Positions 16,328-27,042 of a stretch of DNA of 64,000 nucleotides are shown here, in pieces; within the stretch, counting starts at the first letter, position 1, and each line of letters opens with the position of its first letter. This stretch comes from Roseomonas marmotae (GTDB lineage: Bacteria > Pseudomonadota > Alphaproteobacteria > Acetobacterales > Acetobacteraceae): positions 3,501,233 through 3,565,232 of the forward strand of contig NZ_CP061091.1 of NCBI RefSeq assembly GCF_017654485.1. Direction: 5' to 3'. The notes beneath the pieces were generated by a model, which worked only from the letters and a program-made list of their open reading frames with translations, had not been told where the DNA came from and made no database searches. A program made the translations under genes and the position numbers.

Positions 16328-16406
16328 CCTGCCCTGGTCTTTCCTGTTTGTTTCCCGACGGACAGGATGCACGCCCCGCGACCGGGCGCCAACCCGGGCG
16401 GGCCGG

Positions 16407-17096
16407 TCAGGCGGCGCCGAAGACCTCCGTCCAGCAGGATTTCAGGGCCGCGTCCACCTCGTCCATCGTGGCGGTGACACCGAGGTCCCAGAGGCTGGTG
16501 ACGCCATGCTCGCGGATGCCGCAGGGCACGATGCCGCCAAAGTGGCTGAGGTCCGGCTCCACGTTCAGGGAGATGCCGTGCCAGCTGACCCAGCGCGTGA
16601 CGCGCACGCCGATGGCGCCGATCTTGGATTCGCCGCCGCGCTTCGGGTCGGCCACCCAGATGCCGACGCGCCCCTCGCGCCGCTCGCCCCGCACGTTGAA
16701 GCGCTCCAGCGTGCGGATCATCCATTCCTCCAGCCCATGCACATAGGCGCGGATGTCGCGGGCGGGGACGGTGCCGTGCGGGCGCGTCAGGTCCAGCATG
16801 ACATAGCCCGTGCGCTGCCCCGGGCCGTGATAGGTCCATTGCCCGCCCCGCCCGGCGGCATAGGTCGGGAACCGCGCCTCGGTCAGCCCCTCCGGCGTGG
16901 CGGAGGTGCCGGCGGTATAGGTGGGCGGGTGCTCGACCAGCCAGACCTGCTCGGCGGCCTCGCCGGCGCGGATGGCGGCGATGCGCGATTCCATGGCAGC
17001 GAGGGCCACCGGATAGTCGGTCAGCCCCTCCTCGATGCGCCATTCCAACGGCAGGACCGGGTTTGGAGCGGAAGATGTCAGAATATCGTCGGTCAT
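16407..17096 (-). CDS. lipB: lipoyl(octanoyl) transferase LipB
   Basis: A 229-residue enzyme moving the octanoyl group from acyl carrier protein to lipoate-dependent enzymes in lipoate synthesis. The [12 protein letters not shown] substrate motif lies at about 83-94; catalytic Cys192 is in V-P-C-G-I, and Lys158 is in E-S-K-I-G-A-I-G. Length is normal. It lies 79 bp upstream of the Ldh_2 gene on the same strand. Its product, lipoyl, is also the electron source used by AhpD-type systems, though the genes are not linked. Confidence 0.95.
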   Translation of the reverse strand: MTDDILTSSAPNPVLPLEWRIEEGLTDYPVALAAMESRIAAIRAGEAAEQVWLVEHPPTYTAGTSATPEGLTEARFPTYAAGRGGQWTYHGPGQRTGYVMLDLTRPHGTVPARDIRAYVHGLEEWMIRTLERFNVRGERREGRVGIWVADPKRGGESKIGAIGVRVTRWVSWHGISLNVEPDLSHFGGIVPCGIREHGVTSLWDLGVTATMDEVDAALKSCWTEVFGAA

Positions 17097-17167
17097 GCTC
17101 GGTCGGGTTGTTGATGCGGGAAGAAAGCTGGGGTATAGCCCGCGCCCTATCGTTGACTATCCCATGT

Positions 17168-17250
17168 GCGGTCATGGCGGAATGGTAGACGCGCCAGCTT
17201 GAGGTGCTGGTGGGGGAAACCCCGTGGAAGTTCGAATCTTCTTGACCGCA
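17168..17250 (+). tRNA. tRNA-Leu (GAG)
   Basis: An 83-nt class II tRNA. The acceptor stem GCGGTCA pairs with TGACCGC; the anticodon stem CCAGC/GCTGG has loop TTGAGGT (anticodon GAG); a long variable arm (TGGGGG-AAA-CCCC) is typical of leucine tRNAs. The discriminator base is A and CCA is not encoded, unlike the tRNA-Val in this window. Confidence 0.97.
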
Positions 17251-17335
17251 TTTTCCTGATCTCGCCCCGCAGGCATCCCGGGTCCGGCCCTCCGCCTGCT
17301 CCGGCCACCCGTCCCTGGGGCACCCAGAGGACCCG

Positions 17336-19609
17336 ATGGACGAAGATTTCCGCAAAGCCGCGCTCGATTATCACCGCCTGCCGCGGCCCGGGAAGCTCAG
17401 CATCGAGCCAACCAAGCGCATGGCCACCCAGCGCGACCTCGCGCTGGCCTATTCCCCTGGCGTCGCCGCCGCCTGCGAGGCCATCTCCGCCGACCCCGCC
17501 GCCGCCTATGAGATGACGACGCGCGGCAACATGGTCGCCGTCATCACCAATGGCACCGCCGTGCTGGGCCTCGGCGCCATCGGCGCGCTGGCCTCCAAGC
17601 CGGTGATGGAGGGCAAGGCGGTCCTCTTCAAGAAATTCGCCGGCATCGACTCGATCGACCTGGAGGTCGAGGAGCGCGATCCGCAGAAGTTCATCGAGGC
17701 CGTGGCGGTGCTGGAGCCCAGCTTCGGCGCCATCAACCTGGAAGACATCAAGGCCCCCGAGTGCTTCGAGATCGAGCGCACGCTGCGGGAGCGGATGAAC
17801 ATCCCGGTCTTCCATGACGACCAGCACGGCACCGCCATCATTGTGGCCTCGGCGGTCCGTAACGGGTTGCTGGTGCAGGGCAAGAAGCTGGAGGAGGTGA
17901 AGATCGTCACCTCCGGCGGCGGCGCCGCCGCCCTGGCCTGCCTGGACCTGCTGGTGGCGATGGGCGCGAAGCGCGAGAACATCACCATCACGGACATCAA
18001 GGGCGTGGTCTATGCCGGCCGCACCGAGCTGATGGACCCCTACAAGGACCGCTATGCCCGGGAGACCGAGGCGCGGACCCTGCAGGACGTGCTGCCCGGC
18101 GCCGATGTCTTCCTGGGCCTCTCCGCCCCCCGCGTGCTGAAGCCGGAATGGCTGCCGCTGCTGGCCGAGCGCCCGCTGGTGCTGGCCCTGGCCAACCCCG
18201 AGCCGGAGATCCTGCCGGAGGCCGTGCGCGCCGTGCGGCCGGATGCCATCGTCGCCACCGGCCGGTCGGATTATCCCAACCAGGTCAACAACGTCCTCTG
18301 CTTCCCCTTCATCTTCCGCGGCGCGCTGGATGCCGGCGCCACCACGATCAACGAGGAGATGAAGGTGGCGGCCGTCGAGGCCATCGCCCGCCTCGCCCGC
18401 ATCGAGGCCAGCGAGGTGGTGGCGGCGGCCTATGGCGGCCATGCGCCGACCTTCGGGCCGGACTACATCATCCCCAAGCCCTTCGACCCGCGCCTGATCC
18501 TGGAGATCGCCCCCGCCGTCGCCCGCGCCGCGATGGATTCGGGCGTCGCCACCCGGCCGATCGAGGATTTCGCCGCCTATCGCGAGGTGCTGGAGCGATT
18601 CGTCTACCGCTCCGGCGACCTGATGCGGCCGGTGGTCTTCGCCGCCAAAAAGCAGCCGCGCCGCGTCGCCTATTCAGAGGGCGAGGATGAGCGCGTGCTG
18701 CGCGCCGTGCAGACCGTGCTGGACGACGAGATCGCCGAGCCCGTCCTGGTCGGCCGGCGCGAGGTCATCGAGGCCAAGGTCAAGGCCATGGGCCTGCGGA
18801 TGGACCTCGACCAGTCCGTCAAGGTGATCGATCCTTCCCAGGACACCGCGCTGACGGAGCAGCTGACCGAGGTCTTCCGCCGCAAGGTGGCCCGGCGCGG
18901 CGTGCCGGTGGATAGCTGCGAGCGCTGGGTACGCACCCGCCCCGGCACCGCCGCCGCCCTGCTGCTGGAGACCGGGCATGTGGATGCGGCGCTGGTCGGC
19001 GGCCTGGGCGAATGGATGCGCCAGTGGCACCAGGCCTTCGACGTCATCGGCAAGCATGAGCGTGCCCGCCGTGTCTATGCCATGACCGGCGTCATCCTGC
19101 CGGCCGGCACGCTGTTCTTCGTCGATACCCATCTTATGGTGGATCCGACGGCCGAGCAGATCGCGGAGATGACGACGCTGGCCGCCGAGCAGGTGCGGGC
19201 CTTCGGCGTGACGCCCAAGGCGGCGCTGCTGTCCCATTCCAGCTTCGGTGCCAGCCAGGCGCCCTCCGCTCGCAAGATGCGGGAGGCGCTGCGCCTGATC
19301 CGTGCCCGCGCGCCGGAGCTGGAGGTCGATGGCGAGATGCATGCCGATGCCGCCCTGGTGCAGGCGGTGCGGGAGAAGGCGGTGCAGGACAGCCCGCTGA
19401 CCGAGGGCGCCAACCTGCTGGTCTTCCCGAATCTCGACGCCGCCAATATCGCCTACAACCTGGTGAAGGCGACGGGTGACGGGCTGCAGATCGGCCCGGT
19501 GCTGCTGGGCATGCGCAAGCCCATCCATGTGCTGGTACCCAGCGTCACCGCGCGCGGCATCGCCAACCTCACCGCCCTGGCCGTCACCCAGGCGGCGGCC
19601 GAAGGCTGA
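17336..19609 (+). CDS. maeB: NADP-dependent malic enzyme with phosphotransacetylase-like domain
   Basis: A 757-residue two-domain enzyme. The N-terminal malic-enzyme domain (about 1-420) shows [16 protein letters not shown], and the S-G-G-G-A-A-A nucleotide loop near 200. The C-terminal phosphotransacetylase-like domain (about 430-757) is usually regulatory (acetyl-CoA binding) rather than catalytic in this family. It decarboxylates malate to pyruvate, giving NADPH. Full-length; start supported by the family N-terminus. Confidence 0.95.
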   Translation: MDEDFRKAALDYHRLPRPGKLSIEPTKRMATQRDLALAYSPGVAAACEAISADPAAAYEMTTRGNMVAVITNGTAVLGLGAIGALASKPVMEGKAVLFKKFAGIDSIDLEVEERDPQKFIEAVAVLEPSFGAINLEDIKAPECFEIERTLRERMNIPVFHDDQHGTAIIVASAVRNGLLVQGKKLEEVKIVTSGGGAAALACLDLLVAMGAKRENITITDIKGVVYAGRTELMDPYKDRYARETEARTLQDVLPGADVFLGLSAPRVLKPEWLPLLAERPLVLALANPEPEILPEAVRAVRPDAIVATGRSDYPNQVNNVLCFPFIFRGALDAGATTINEEMKVAAVEAIARLARIEASEVVAAAYGGHAPTFGPDYIIPKPFDPRLILEIAPAVARAAMDSGVATRPIEDFAAYREVLERFVYRSGDLMRPVVFAAKKQPRRVAYSEGEDERVLRAVQTVLDDEIAEPVLVGRREVIEAKVKAMGLRMDLDQSVKVIDPSQDTALTEQLTEVFRRKVARRGVPVDSCERWVRTRPGTAAALLLETGHVDAALVGGLGEWMRQWHQAFDVIGKHERARRVYAMTGVILPAGTLFFVDTHLMVDPTAEQIAEMTTLAAEQVRAFGVTPKAALLSHSSFGASQAPSARKMREALRLIRARAPELEVDGEMHADAALVQAVREKAVQDSPLTEGANLLVFPNLDAANIAYNLVKATGDGLQIGPVLLGMRKPIHVLVPSVTARGIANLTALAVTQAAAEG

Positions 19610-19695
19610 ACCGGGCCGCCGCGCCGCGTTCCCCGGCGCGGCCCGTCCGGCACGGGGGACTGGAAGCCGGGCGCTTTCCGGGCCATGTGCCTGCT

Positions 19696-20397
19696 ATGGC
19701 TCAACTTCCCACCCGCCCCGCGTCCGCCGCCGTCGCCGCCTTCCTCGACAAGGCCGCCGCCGTGCCGGCGCTGCGGCCGGTGGCGCACCGGCCGGGCCGC
19801 CTGGTCTTCGCCGTCGATGCCACCGCCAGCCGGCAGCCTGGCTGGGACATGGCCTGCCAGCTTCAGACCGAGATGTTCCAGGCTGCCGCCGCGCATGGCG
19901 GGTTGGAGGTCAGCCTCGCCTATTACCGGGGCTTCGGTGAATTCGCGGCGACCCCGTTCCTGTCCGATGGCCCGGCGCTGGCGCGGCGGATGGCGGGGGT
20001 GCAGTGCCTGGGCGGCCGCACCCAGATCGGCCGGGTGCTGGACCACGCGCTGCGCGAGGCGGCGCGGGAGCGCCTGCATGCCCTGGTCTTCGTCGGCGAT
20101 GCGGTGGAGGAGGAGCCGGACCCGCTCTGCCATCAGGCCGGCCAGCTCGGCCTGCGCGGCACGCCCGCCTTCATCTTCCAGGAAGGCCATGACCCCAAGG
20201 CCACGGCGGTGCTGCGGCAACTGGCGAAGCTCTCGGGCGGGGCCCACGCGCCTTTCGATGCCGCGAGTGCCTCGGCGCTGCGGGACCTGCTGCGCGCCGT
20301 CGGCGCCTATGCCGCCGGCGGGCATGACGCCCTGTCCCGGCTGTCCAGCCCCGCCGCACGGGCGTTGCTGGCCCAGCTGCCCGCCCCCACGCGGTGA
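19696..20397 (+). CDS. von Willebrand factor A-like domain protein
   Basis: A 233-residue soluble protein with a VWA-like fold: a D-A-T-A-S motif near residue 40, as in the metal site (DxTxS instead of DxSxS), and a G-G-R-T-Q-I-G helix-start motif near 107. The start could be GTG 19687; ATG 19696 is preferred. It overlaps the next gene (membrane J-domain protein) by 4 bp (GTGA), so the two probably function together. Role unknown. Confidence 0.72.
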   Translation: MAQLPTRPASAAVAAFLDKAAAVPALRPVAHRPGRLVFAVDATASRQPGWDMACQLQTEMFQAAAAHGGLEVSLAYYRGFGEFAATPFLSDGPALARRMAGVQCLGGRTQIGRVLDHALREAARERLHALVFVGDAVEEEPDPLCHQAGQLGLRGTPAFIFQEGHDPKATAVLRQLAKLSGGAHAPFDAASASALRDLLRAVGAYAAGGHDALSRLSSPAARALLAQLPAPTR

Positions 20398-21083
20398 TCT
20401 GGCTGGCCGGCGGGCTTGGCGCGCTCCTGTTCCTCTGGTGGCTGCTGAGCGCCTTCGCCACGGCCAATGTGGCACAGATCCGCCGGGGCGCCGTCTGGTT
20501 CCTGGCGGGGATGCTGCTCGCCCTCCTTACGCTGCTGATCTTCACCCGCAGGCTGCCGCAGGCGATGGGCCTGCTGCTGCCGCTGCTGCCCCTGCTGCTG
20601 CCCGCCGTGCGGCGCTGGCTGGCACAGCGCAGCTTCGGCGCCGGCACGTCCGGGCCGGATGTCTCCACCCTGGAAACCCCGACCCTGGCCATGCGGCTGG
20701 ACCAGTCCAGCGGCACCCTCTCCGGCCGCGTGCGGAGCGGCCGCTTCGCCGGGCGGGAACTGGCGGAGATGAGCCTGGCGGAATGCCTGGCCCTGCTCGC
20801 CGATTGCCGCGCCGGGGACAGCGAGAGCGTGCCGCTGCTGGAAGCCTGGCTGGACCGTGCCGCCCCCGGCTGGCGGGGGCAGGAGGCGGCCGGCGGCGCC
20901 ACGTCCGACAACATGGACCGTGCCGCCGCCCTGGCGCTGCTCGGCCTGTCCGAAGGTGCCTCCCCCCAGGAGATCCGTGCCGCGCACCGGCGGCTGATGC
21001 GGCAGGCACATCCCGACCGGGGCGGCGATCCTGTCCTTGCCGCGCGCCTGAACCGGGCACGCGACCTGTTGCTCAATTCCTGA
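20394..21083 (+). CDS. membrane-anchored J-domain protein
   Basis: A 229-residue protein with N-terminal membrane helices (about 1-20, 29-50 and a weaker one at 55-70), a cytoplasmic linker, and a C-terminal J domain (about 175-229) with the H-P-D motif in A-H-P-D-R-G-G-D. J domains stimulate the ATPase of DnaK-type chaperones, so this probably recruits an Hsp70 to the membrane. The start is GTG, overlapping the VWA gene stop. The order (membrane helices first, J domain last) resembles TIM14-like rather than DnaJ-type proteins. Confidence 0.8.
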   Translation: MIWLAGGLGALLFLWWLLSAFATANVAQIRRGAVWFLAGMLLALLTLLIFTRRLPQAMGLLLPLLPLLLPAVRRWLAQRSFGAGTSGPDVSTLETPTLAMRLDQSSGTLSGRVRSGRFAGRELAEMSLAECLALLADCRAGDSESVPLLEAWLDRAAPGWRGQEAAGGATSDNMDRAAALALLGLSEGASPQEIRAAHRRLMRQAHPDRGGDPVLAARLNRARDLLLNS

Positions 21084-21265
21084 GATTCGACCGAACCAGA
21101 AGCTGCGCCTTTTCTCGAAAATTTCAGCGCATCCGTGCGTTACGGGCGCATGTGGGGCGATTGCCGCCATCCCTGCCCCATGGCAATGCTGCGCACGGCC
21201 ACGATTTCGCCGCCATGAGGCTGTGGATAGCAGGATCGCCAGCCACTGAAGAGGAACCAGCACCG

Positions 21266-22135
21266 GTGACGAAACCGCTGAAGAAGGCCGTACTGCCCGT
21301 TGCCGGCCTGGGCACCCGCTTCCTGCCCGCCACCAAGGCGCTGGCGAAGGAAATGCTGCCGGTCGTCGACAGGCCGCTGATCCAGTATGCCGTGGACGAG
21401 GCCCGCGCCGCCGGGATCGAGCAGTTCTGCTTCGTGACGGGCCGCGGCAAGACCGCCATCGTCGAGCATTTCGACGTCGCCTACGAGCTGGAGCGCACCC
21501 TGGCCGAGCGCGGCAAGCAGAAGGAGCTCGACGAGCTGCGCGCCATGGCGGTCGAGCCCGGCAATATCACCACCGTGCGCCAGCAGGTGCCGATGGGCCT
21601 GGGCCATGCCATCTGGTGCGCCCGCACCTTTATCGGCAACGACCCCTTCGCCATCCTGCTGCCCGACGACCTGATGCAGTGCGATGTCCCCTGCACCAAG
21701 CAGCTGGCCGATGCCTATATGGAGACCGGCGGCAACGTGGTGGCCGTCGAGGAAGTGCCGATGGAGCGCGTCAACAAGTATGGCGTGCTGGATATCAAGG
21801 AGGACAAGGGCCGGCTCGTCTCCGTGAAGGGGCTGGTGGAGAAGCCTTCGATCGACAAGGCGCCCTCCAACCTCACGGTCATCGGCCGCTATGTGCTGAT
21901 GCCGGAGGTGATCCCCTTCCTCTCCCTGATGGAGAAGGGCGCCGGTGGCGAGGTGCAGCTGACCGACGCCATGGCCAAGCTGATCGCGACCCAGCCCTTC
22001 CATGGGCTGCGCTACGAGGGCCGCCGCTTCGACTGCGGCGACAAGATCGGATACCTGGAGGCCCAGCTTGCCTTCGCGCTCTCCCGGCCGGACCTGGCCG
22101 AGGCTGTACGTGCCTTCCTGCCACGTTACATGTGA
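21266..22135 (+). CDS. galU: UTP-glucose-1-phosphate uridylyltransferase
   Basis: A 289-residue GalU enzyme making UDP-glucose from UTP and glucose 1-phosphate. N-terminal L-P-V-A-G-L-G-T-R-F-L-P-A-T-K with K-E-M-L-P-V-V-D, and V-E-K-P further on, are diagnostic. The start is probably GTG 21266, with GAGGAA 9 bp upstream; ATG 21215 is an in-frame alternative. First gene of galU-ugd-phosphohexomutase, 10 bp before ugd. Confidence 0.95.
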   Translation: MTKPLKKAVLPVAGLGTRFLPATKALAKEMLPVVDRPLIQYAVDEARAAGIEQFCFVTGRGKTAIVEHFDVAYELERTLAERGKQKELDELRAMAVEPGNITTVRQQVPMGLGHAIWCARTFIGNDPFAILLPDDLMQCDVPCTKQLADAYMETGGNVVAVEEVPMERVNKYGVLDIKEDKGRLVSVKGLVEKPSIDKAPSNLTVIGRYVLMPEVIPFLSLMEKGAGGEVQLTDAMAKLIATQPFHGLRYEGRRFDCGDKIGYLEAQLAFALSRPDLAEAVRAFLPRYM

Positions 22136-22145
22136 GGCCTGACCC

Positions 22146-23450
22146 ATGCGCATCGCAATGCTCGGAGCTGGCTATGTCGGCCTTGTCTCCGCCGCCTGTT
22201 TCGCTGAATTCGGCGTCGATGTCTGTGTCGTCGATACCGATCCCTCCAAGGTCGAGGCGCTGCGCGGGGGCCGCATCCCCATCTATGAGCCCGGCCTGGA
22301 CCGGCTGGTGGAGGAGAATGCGCGCGATGGCCGGCTGCATTTCACCACCGACCTGAAGGAAGCCATCAAGGGCGCGGATGCCGTCTTCCTGGCCGTGGGC
22401 ACGCCGACCCGGCGTGGCGACGGCCATGCGGACCTGACCTATGTCTTCGCCGCGGCCGAGCAGGTGGCACGTGCGGCCGAGGGCCCGCTGGTGCTGGTGA
22501 CGAAATCCACCGTCCCCGTCGGCACGGGCGCCAAGGTGAAGGAGATCGTCCGCCGCGTCCGCCCGGAGCTGGAGATCGAGGTCGCCTCCAACCCCGAATT
22601 CCTGCGCGAGGGCAGCGCCATCGGCGATTTCATGCGGCCGGACCGCGTGGTGATCGGTATCGATTCGGAGCGGGCCTCGCAGGTGCTGAAGCGCCTCTAC
22701 CGCCCGCTCTACCTGATCGAGACGCCGGTGGTGCAGACCAGCATCGAGACCGCCGAGCTGATCAAATACGCCTCCAACGCCTTCCTGGCGGTGAAGATCA
22801 CCTTCATTAACCAGATGGCCGATCTTTGCGAGAAGGCCGGCGCCAACGTCCATGACGTTGCCCGCGGCATGGGGCTCGATGGCCGCATCGGCCGCAAGTT
22901 CCTGCATGCCGGGCCGGGCTATGGCGGCTCCTGCTTCCCCAAGGACACGCTGGCGCTCGCCCGCACCGCTCAGGAACTGGGCGCGCCCGCCACCATCGTC
23001 GAGCAGACCATCGCCGCCAACGAAGCCCGCAAGGAGCAGATGGCGCAGCGCGTCATCGATGCCTGCGGCGGCAGCGTGCAGGGCAAGACCATCGCCGTCT
23101 TCGGCCTGACCTTTAAGCCCGAGACGGACGACATGCGCGATGCGCCCTCGCTCGTCATCGTGCCCGCGCTGATGAAGGCCGGCGCGCAACTGCGCGCCTA
23201 TGACCCGCAATCCGCCCATGCCCGGCAATCCATGCCGGATGGCGTGCATTTCGCGTCCAGCGCGCTGGACGCGGCGCGCGACGCCGATGCGCTGGTGCTG
23301 ATCACCGAATGGAACGAGTTCCGCGCCATCTCCCCCGACAAGCTGAAGTCCACGATGCGCGGCAACGTGGTCTGCGATCTGCGTAACGTTTGGGACCCGG
23401 CCCAGATGCGGGAGGCCGGCTTCGCCTACTCCTCCATCGGCCGCCCGTGA
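22146..23450 (+). CDS. ugd: UDP-glucose 6-dehydrogenase
   Basis: A 434-residue NAD-dependent enzyme oxidising UDP-glucose twice to UDP-glucuronate. The Rossmann G-A-G-Y-V-G-L-V-S motif is at 7-15, and catalytic Cys263 sits in [10 protein letters not shown]. It lies directly downstream of galU, its substrate producer, and 23 bp before the mutase gene. Together they supply acidic-polysaccharide precursors. Confidence 0.95.
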   Translation: MRIAMLGAGYVGLVSAACFAEFGVDVCVVDTDPSKVEALRGGRIPIYEPGLDRLVEENARDGRLHFTTDLKEAIKGADAVFLAVGTPTRRGDGHADLTYVFAAAEQVARAAEGPLVLVTKSTVPVGTGAKVKEIVRRVRPELEIEVASNPEFLREGSAIGDFMRPDRVVIGIDSERASQVLKRLYRPLYLIETPVVQTSIETAELIKYASNAFLAVKITFINQMADLCEKAGANVHDVARGMGLDGRIGRKFLHAGPGYGGSCFPKDTLALARTAQELGAPATIVEQTIAANEARKEQMAQRVIDACGGSVQGKTIAVFGLTFKPETDDMRDAPSLVIVPALMKAGAQLRAYDPQSAHARQSMPDGVHFASSALDAARDADALVLITEWNEFRAISPDKLKSTMRGNVVCDLRNVWDPAQMREAGFAYSSIGRP

Positions 23451-23473
23451 CCGCTCCTCAGGGGACAACCGGC

Positions 23474-24886
23474 ATGACCACCTTCCGCCATGATTTCCAT
23501 CCGACCTCGCTGCGCGAATACGATATCCGCGGCGTGGTCGGAAAAACCCTCTCGGGCGCGGACGCCTTCGCCATCGGCCGCTGCTTCGGCAGCATCGTGG
23601 CCCGCGAAGGCGGAAAGAAGGTGGCGGTCGGCTATGACGGCCGCCTCTCCTCCCCCGATCTCGAGCAGCAGCTGGTCGCCGGCCTCGTCGCCTGCGGGCT
23701 GGAAGTGGCGCGCATCGGCTGCGGCCCCACGCCGATGCTCTATTTCGCCAGCTACGAGCTGAAGGCCGATGGCGCCGTGATGGTGACCGGCAGCCACAAT
23801 CCGCCGGACTACAACGGCTTCAAGATGATGCTGGGCAAGAAGCCCTTCTTCGGGCCGCAGATCCAGCAGATCGGCCAGATGGCCGCCAGCGGCGACGTGG
23901 TGGCGGAAGCCTCCGGCTCCTCTACCCGGGTCGATGTCTCCGACGCCTATGTCGCCCGCATCCTGCAGGACTATGACGGTGGCGACCGCGCGCTGAAGGT
24001 GGTCTGGGACCCCGGCAACGGCTCGGGCGCCGAGATCACCAGGCGCCTCGCGGACAAGCTGCCGGGCAGCCACACCGTCATCAACGGCGAGATCGACGGC
24101 CGCTTCCCCAACCACCATCCCGACCCGACGGTGCTGAAGAACCTCGAGCAGATCATCGCCGAGGTGAAGAAGCAGGGCGCCGATCTCGGCATCGCCCTCG
24201 ACGGCGACGCCGACCGCATCGGCGCGGTGGATGGCGAGGGCAACATGCTCTTCGGCGACCAGCTGCTGGTGGTGCTGGCGCGGGACGTGCTGAAGCAGCA
24301 TCCGGGCGGCACCATCATCGCCGACGTCAAGGCATCCCAGGTGCTCTTCGACGAGGTGGCCAAGGCCGGCGGCAATCCGCTGATGTGGAAGACCGGCCAC
24401 AGCCTGATCAAGGCGAAGATGGCGGAGACCAAGGCGCCGCTGGCCGGCGAGATGTCCGGCCATATCTTCTTCGCCGACAAGTGGTACGGCTTCGATGACG
24501 CGCTCTATTCCGCCGTGCGCCTGCTGGGCATCGTGGCCCGCGCAGACGAGAGCCTGGCGCAGATGCGCGACGCCCTGCCCAAGGTGATCAACACGCCCGA
24601 GCTGCGCTTCAACTGCCCGGACGAGCGCAAGTTCGGCGTCATCCGGGAGGTGAAGTCCCGCCTCGCCACCTCCGGTGCCAATGTGCAGGATGTCGATGGC
24701 GTGCGCGTGCTGACCGAGGATGGCTGGTGGCTGCTGCGTGCCTCCAATACCCAGGCGGTGCTGGTGGCGCGGGCCGAGGCCAAGACCGAGGAAGGGCTGG
24801 AGCGCCTGAAGGCCCTGCTGGCCGAGCAGCTGGAGGCTTCCGGCCTGCAGGCGCCGGATTTCTCCGGCGAGAACGCCGGGCACTGA
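23474..24886 (+). CDS. phosphomannomutase/phosphoglucomutase
   Basis: A 470-residue alpha-D-phosphohexomutase. The phosphoserine loop T-G-S-H-N-P is near residue 105; the Mg-binding D-G-D-A-D-R is near 242; the C-terminal R-A-S-N-T sugar-phosphate loop is near 423. It interconverts hexose 6- and 1-phosphates and so feeds GalU; whether glucose or mannose is preferred cannot be told. AGGGGA lies 9 bp before the ATG at 23474. Third gene of the galU-ugd operon. Confidence 0.92.
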   Translation: MTTFRHDFHPTSLREYDIRGVVGKTLSGADAFAIGRCFGSIVAREGGKKVAVGYDGRLSSPDLEQQLVAGLVACGLEVARIGCGPTPMLYFASYELKADGAVMVTGSHNPPDYNGFKMMLGKKPFFGPQIQQIGQMAASGDVVAEASGSSTRVDVSDAYVARILQDYDGGDRALKVVWDPGNGSGAEITRRLADKLPGSHTVINGEIDGRFPNHHPDPTVLKNLEQIIAEVKKQGADLGIALDGDADRIGAVDGEGNMLFGDQLLVVLARDVLKQHPGGTIIADVKASQVLFDEVAKAGGNPLMWKTGHSLIKAKMAETKAPLAGEMSGHIFFADKWYGFDDALYSAVRLLGIVARADESLAQMRDALPKVINTPELRFNCPDERKFGVIREVKSRLATSGANVQDVDGVRVLTEDGWWLLRASNTQAVLVARAEAKTEEGLERLKALLAEQLEASGLQAPDFSGENAGH

Positions 24887-24956
24887 GGCCGCTCTCCCCG
24901 GCATGCCGTCCCTTGGGGCGGCGTGCCGGTCCGGCGTCCCGGGCAGGAACCGAGCG

Positions 24957-25229
24957 ATGTTCAAGGCACTGACCACGGCCATCACCCGGATGCGCGTGCT
25001 GATGAACCAGGGCGAGCAGGTGGCGGTCGAATACCCGCCCGGCCATACCGGCAATATCGTCGGTGGCGGCGCCACCCGCACCGAGGGCAATGGCGAATCC
25101 CTGCACATCCACCATGAGGATGCCGCCTTCGCCCGCCCCGCCCCCGGCATTCCCGTCTTCACGGGCGGGTCCGAGGGCGATGTCACTTACCTGCCGGTGG
25201 ATGGCGGGGGAACGAACCCTAGGACATAA
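24957..25229 (+). CDS. conserved-looking small protein, unknown function
   Basis: A 90-residue protein that I do not recognise, rich in Gly, His and acidic residues in its second half, without membrane segment or signal peptide. AGGAA lies about 7 bp before the ATG at 24957. It may be the last gene of the galU-ugd-mutase unit. Its 3' end overlaps the convergent LysE-like gene by 11 bp. Confidence 0.6.
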   Translation: MFKALTTAITRMRVLMNQGEQVAVEYPPGHTGNIVGGGATRTEGNGESLHIHHEDAAFARPAPGIPVFTGGSEGDVTYLPVDGGGTNPRT

Positions 25230-25818
25230 ATCCTCTCACCCGCGCCAGGGCCAGGGTGCCATGGGCGGTCAGCATCATGCCGACGACCTGGTTCAGCCAG
25301 AGCAGCAGCTGCGGCCGCAGCCAGGGCCGCAGCAGTGCCACGCCGCCGCTGAGGCAGCCCCACCACAGCAGCGCCGCCAGCAGCATTCCCCCCAGCAGCC
25401 CCGGCGCGTCGCCGCCCAGATGCGGGGACAGGCGCGAGACCGTCAGCACCAGCGGCATCGGCGCGGTGGCATGCAGCGCCGCGGCGGAAAGATAGGCCGC
25501 CAGCGGCGTGAGGCTGGCATCACGCCCCTGCTTCCGGCGCATCAGAATGCGCGCGGCCGCGAGCAGCAGGAAGACTCCGCTGAGGATATCAGTGACTTTC
25601 TCATCCGCGCCGCTCCATTCCGGCAGGCTCCCCAGCCCGAGCAGGATCAAGGCGCCATAACCCAGTTGCACCGTGGTCGCGCCGAGCCCGGTGCAGAAGC
25701 CGATCCGCATCCCCGCCGCGAAGCTCCGCTGGATACAGAGCAGACCCATGGGCCCGACGGGCGTGAGGATGGAGAAGCCCAGCGCGAGGCCAACAAACAG
25801 GGGCGTGTCGCTCATCAT
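25219..25818 (-). CDS. LysE/RhtB family exporter
   Basis: A 199-residue inner-membrane protein with about six hydrophobic helices and the N-terminal L-T-P-V-G-P-M-G signature of the LysE superfamily, which exports amino acids or related metabolites. GGAGAGG lies 5 bp before the ATG at 25818; GTG 25824 is an alternative. It converges with and slightly overlaps the small gene at 24957. Substrate unknown. Confidence 0.82.
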   Translation of the reverse strand: MMSDTPLFVGLALGFSILTPVGPMGLLCIQRSFAAGMRIGFCTGLGATTVQLGYGALILLGLGSLPEWSGADEKVTDILSGVFLLLAAARILMRRKQGRDASLTPLAAYLSAAALHATAPMPLVLTVSRLSPHLGGDAPGLLGGMLLAALLWWGCLSGGVALLRPWLRPQLLLWLNQVVGMMLTAHGTLALARVRGFMS

Positions 25819-26010
25819 GATCACCTCTCCGTCTGAGTGCCATGGCGGTCCGCCGCGGACGAGCCCCTGGCCCCGGCGGGGGCGGGCGCGGAAGCCGCGT
25901 CGTCTCGCCCTCGCCCGTCTTTAGGAACTTTGGCCTATCAATCAGAACGAATCAAGAACGCAGCAGTCCGCGCGGCATCACGCCTTCGCGCGGAGCCTGG
26001 CCGGGCGGCT

Positions 26011-26871
26011 TCAGGCGCCTGCCCGGTCCCGCCGGAAGGTGAAGAAGCCGGAGAGGATGATGATGGCGACGCCCAGGGCCATCATGTTGTCCAGCCTGTC
26101 GCCGAAGACGAGGTAGCCGAGCACGATGGCCCAGATCATCTGGCTGTATTGCGCCGGCGCCACCAGGCTGGCGGGGATGCGGGCGGAGGCCAGCATCACC
26201 AGCAGGTTTCCGGCCGCCGCCAGCAGCCCGTAGCCCAGCAGCCAGACCCACTGCATCGGCGTCGGCCAGACGAAATGGGGCAGCATCAGCAGCCCGCCGG
26301 CCAGGATCGGCCCCAGCAGCCCGGCGCCGTAGAGCGACATGCGCTTCTCCGTGTGCCCGAAGGCGCGCATGGCCACCACCGTCACCGCGCCAGAGAGCCC
26401 GGCGACCAGCGCGCCGAGATGGCCGATATTCAGTTCCCGGAAGCCGGGGCGCAGCACCACCAGCACGCCCAGGAAGCCCATCAGCACCGCCAGCCAGCGC
26501 CGCCAGCCCACGCGCTCGCGCAGGAAGAGGACGGAGAGGATGGTGACGAAGGTCGGCATCAGGAAGAGCAGGCAGAAGGCCTCGGCCATCGGCAGATGCG
26601 TGAAGGCCGTGACGCTGCCGATGCTGTTGCTGACCGCGGCCCCCGCGCGCACGAACCACATGACCCGGTTGTTGGCATGCACGACGTCGCGCAGCCGCTC
26701 GCCCCGGCGGCGCAGCAGCGGCAGGGCCAGCAGGCCGGAGAGCGCGCCGAAGAACACCACCTCATAGGCGCTGAGCGCGCCGCCCAGCAGCTTCACGGAG
26801 GCATCGCTGATGGCATAGGCGGAGAAGGCCAGGAAGGCGAGCAGGATTCCCTGCGACGCGGATCGGTCCAT
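26011..26871 (-). CDS. DMT-superfamily (EamA) transporter
   Basis: A 286-residue protein with ten predicted membrane helices in two EamA repeats, the second starting at about residue 150, characteristic of drug/metabolite transporters. E-A-F-C-L-L-F-L-M-P-T-F lies at the end of the first repeat. Monocistronic by position. Substrate unknown; members export amino acids, nucleosides or sugars. Confidence 0.85.
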   Translation of the reverse strand: MDRSASQGILLAFLAFSAYAISDASVKLLGGALSAYEVVFFGALSGLLALPLLRRRGERLRDVVHANNRVMWFVRAGAAVSNSIGSVTAFTHLPMAEAFCLLFLMPTFVTILSVLFLRERVGWRRWLAVLMGFLGVLVVLRPGFRELNIGHLGALVAGLSGAVTVVAMRAFGHTEKRMSLYGAGLLGPILAGGLLMLPHFVWPTPMQWVWLLGYGLLAAAGNLLVMLASARIPASLVAPAQYSQMIWAIVLGYLVFGDRLDNMMALGVAIIILSGFFTFRRDRAGA

Positions 26872-27042
26872 GCGGCACCAGAATTAGGGATGGCGTGATC
26901 TCGCCCAGCCTGACTCGCTTCGCCAGTGCGGGAATCATAAAAACTCCGCGTCACGCCTTCATGACTTCGCGCGCCGATGACGGGCTGAGCCCGGCGCCGA
27001 AGCTGCTATGCTCCGCCGGACGATTCGCTACAGGAGCACGCC

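Noticed and set aside
15174..17250. Genomic island or attachment site at tRNA-Val or tRNA-Leu
   Set aside because: No integrase, no direct repeat of the tRNA 3' ends and no composition change; the neighbours are housekeeping genes.
25837..26898. 353-residue plus-strand open frame overlapping the EamA transporter gene
   Set aside because: Shadow frame (His/Gln/Arg-rich); the minus-strand gene has ten clear membrane helices.
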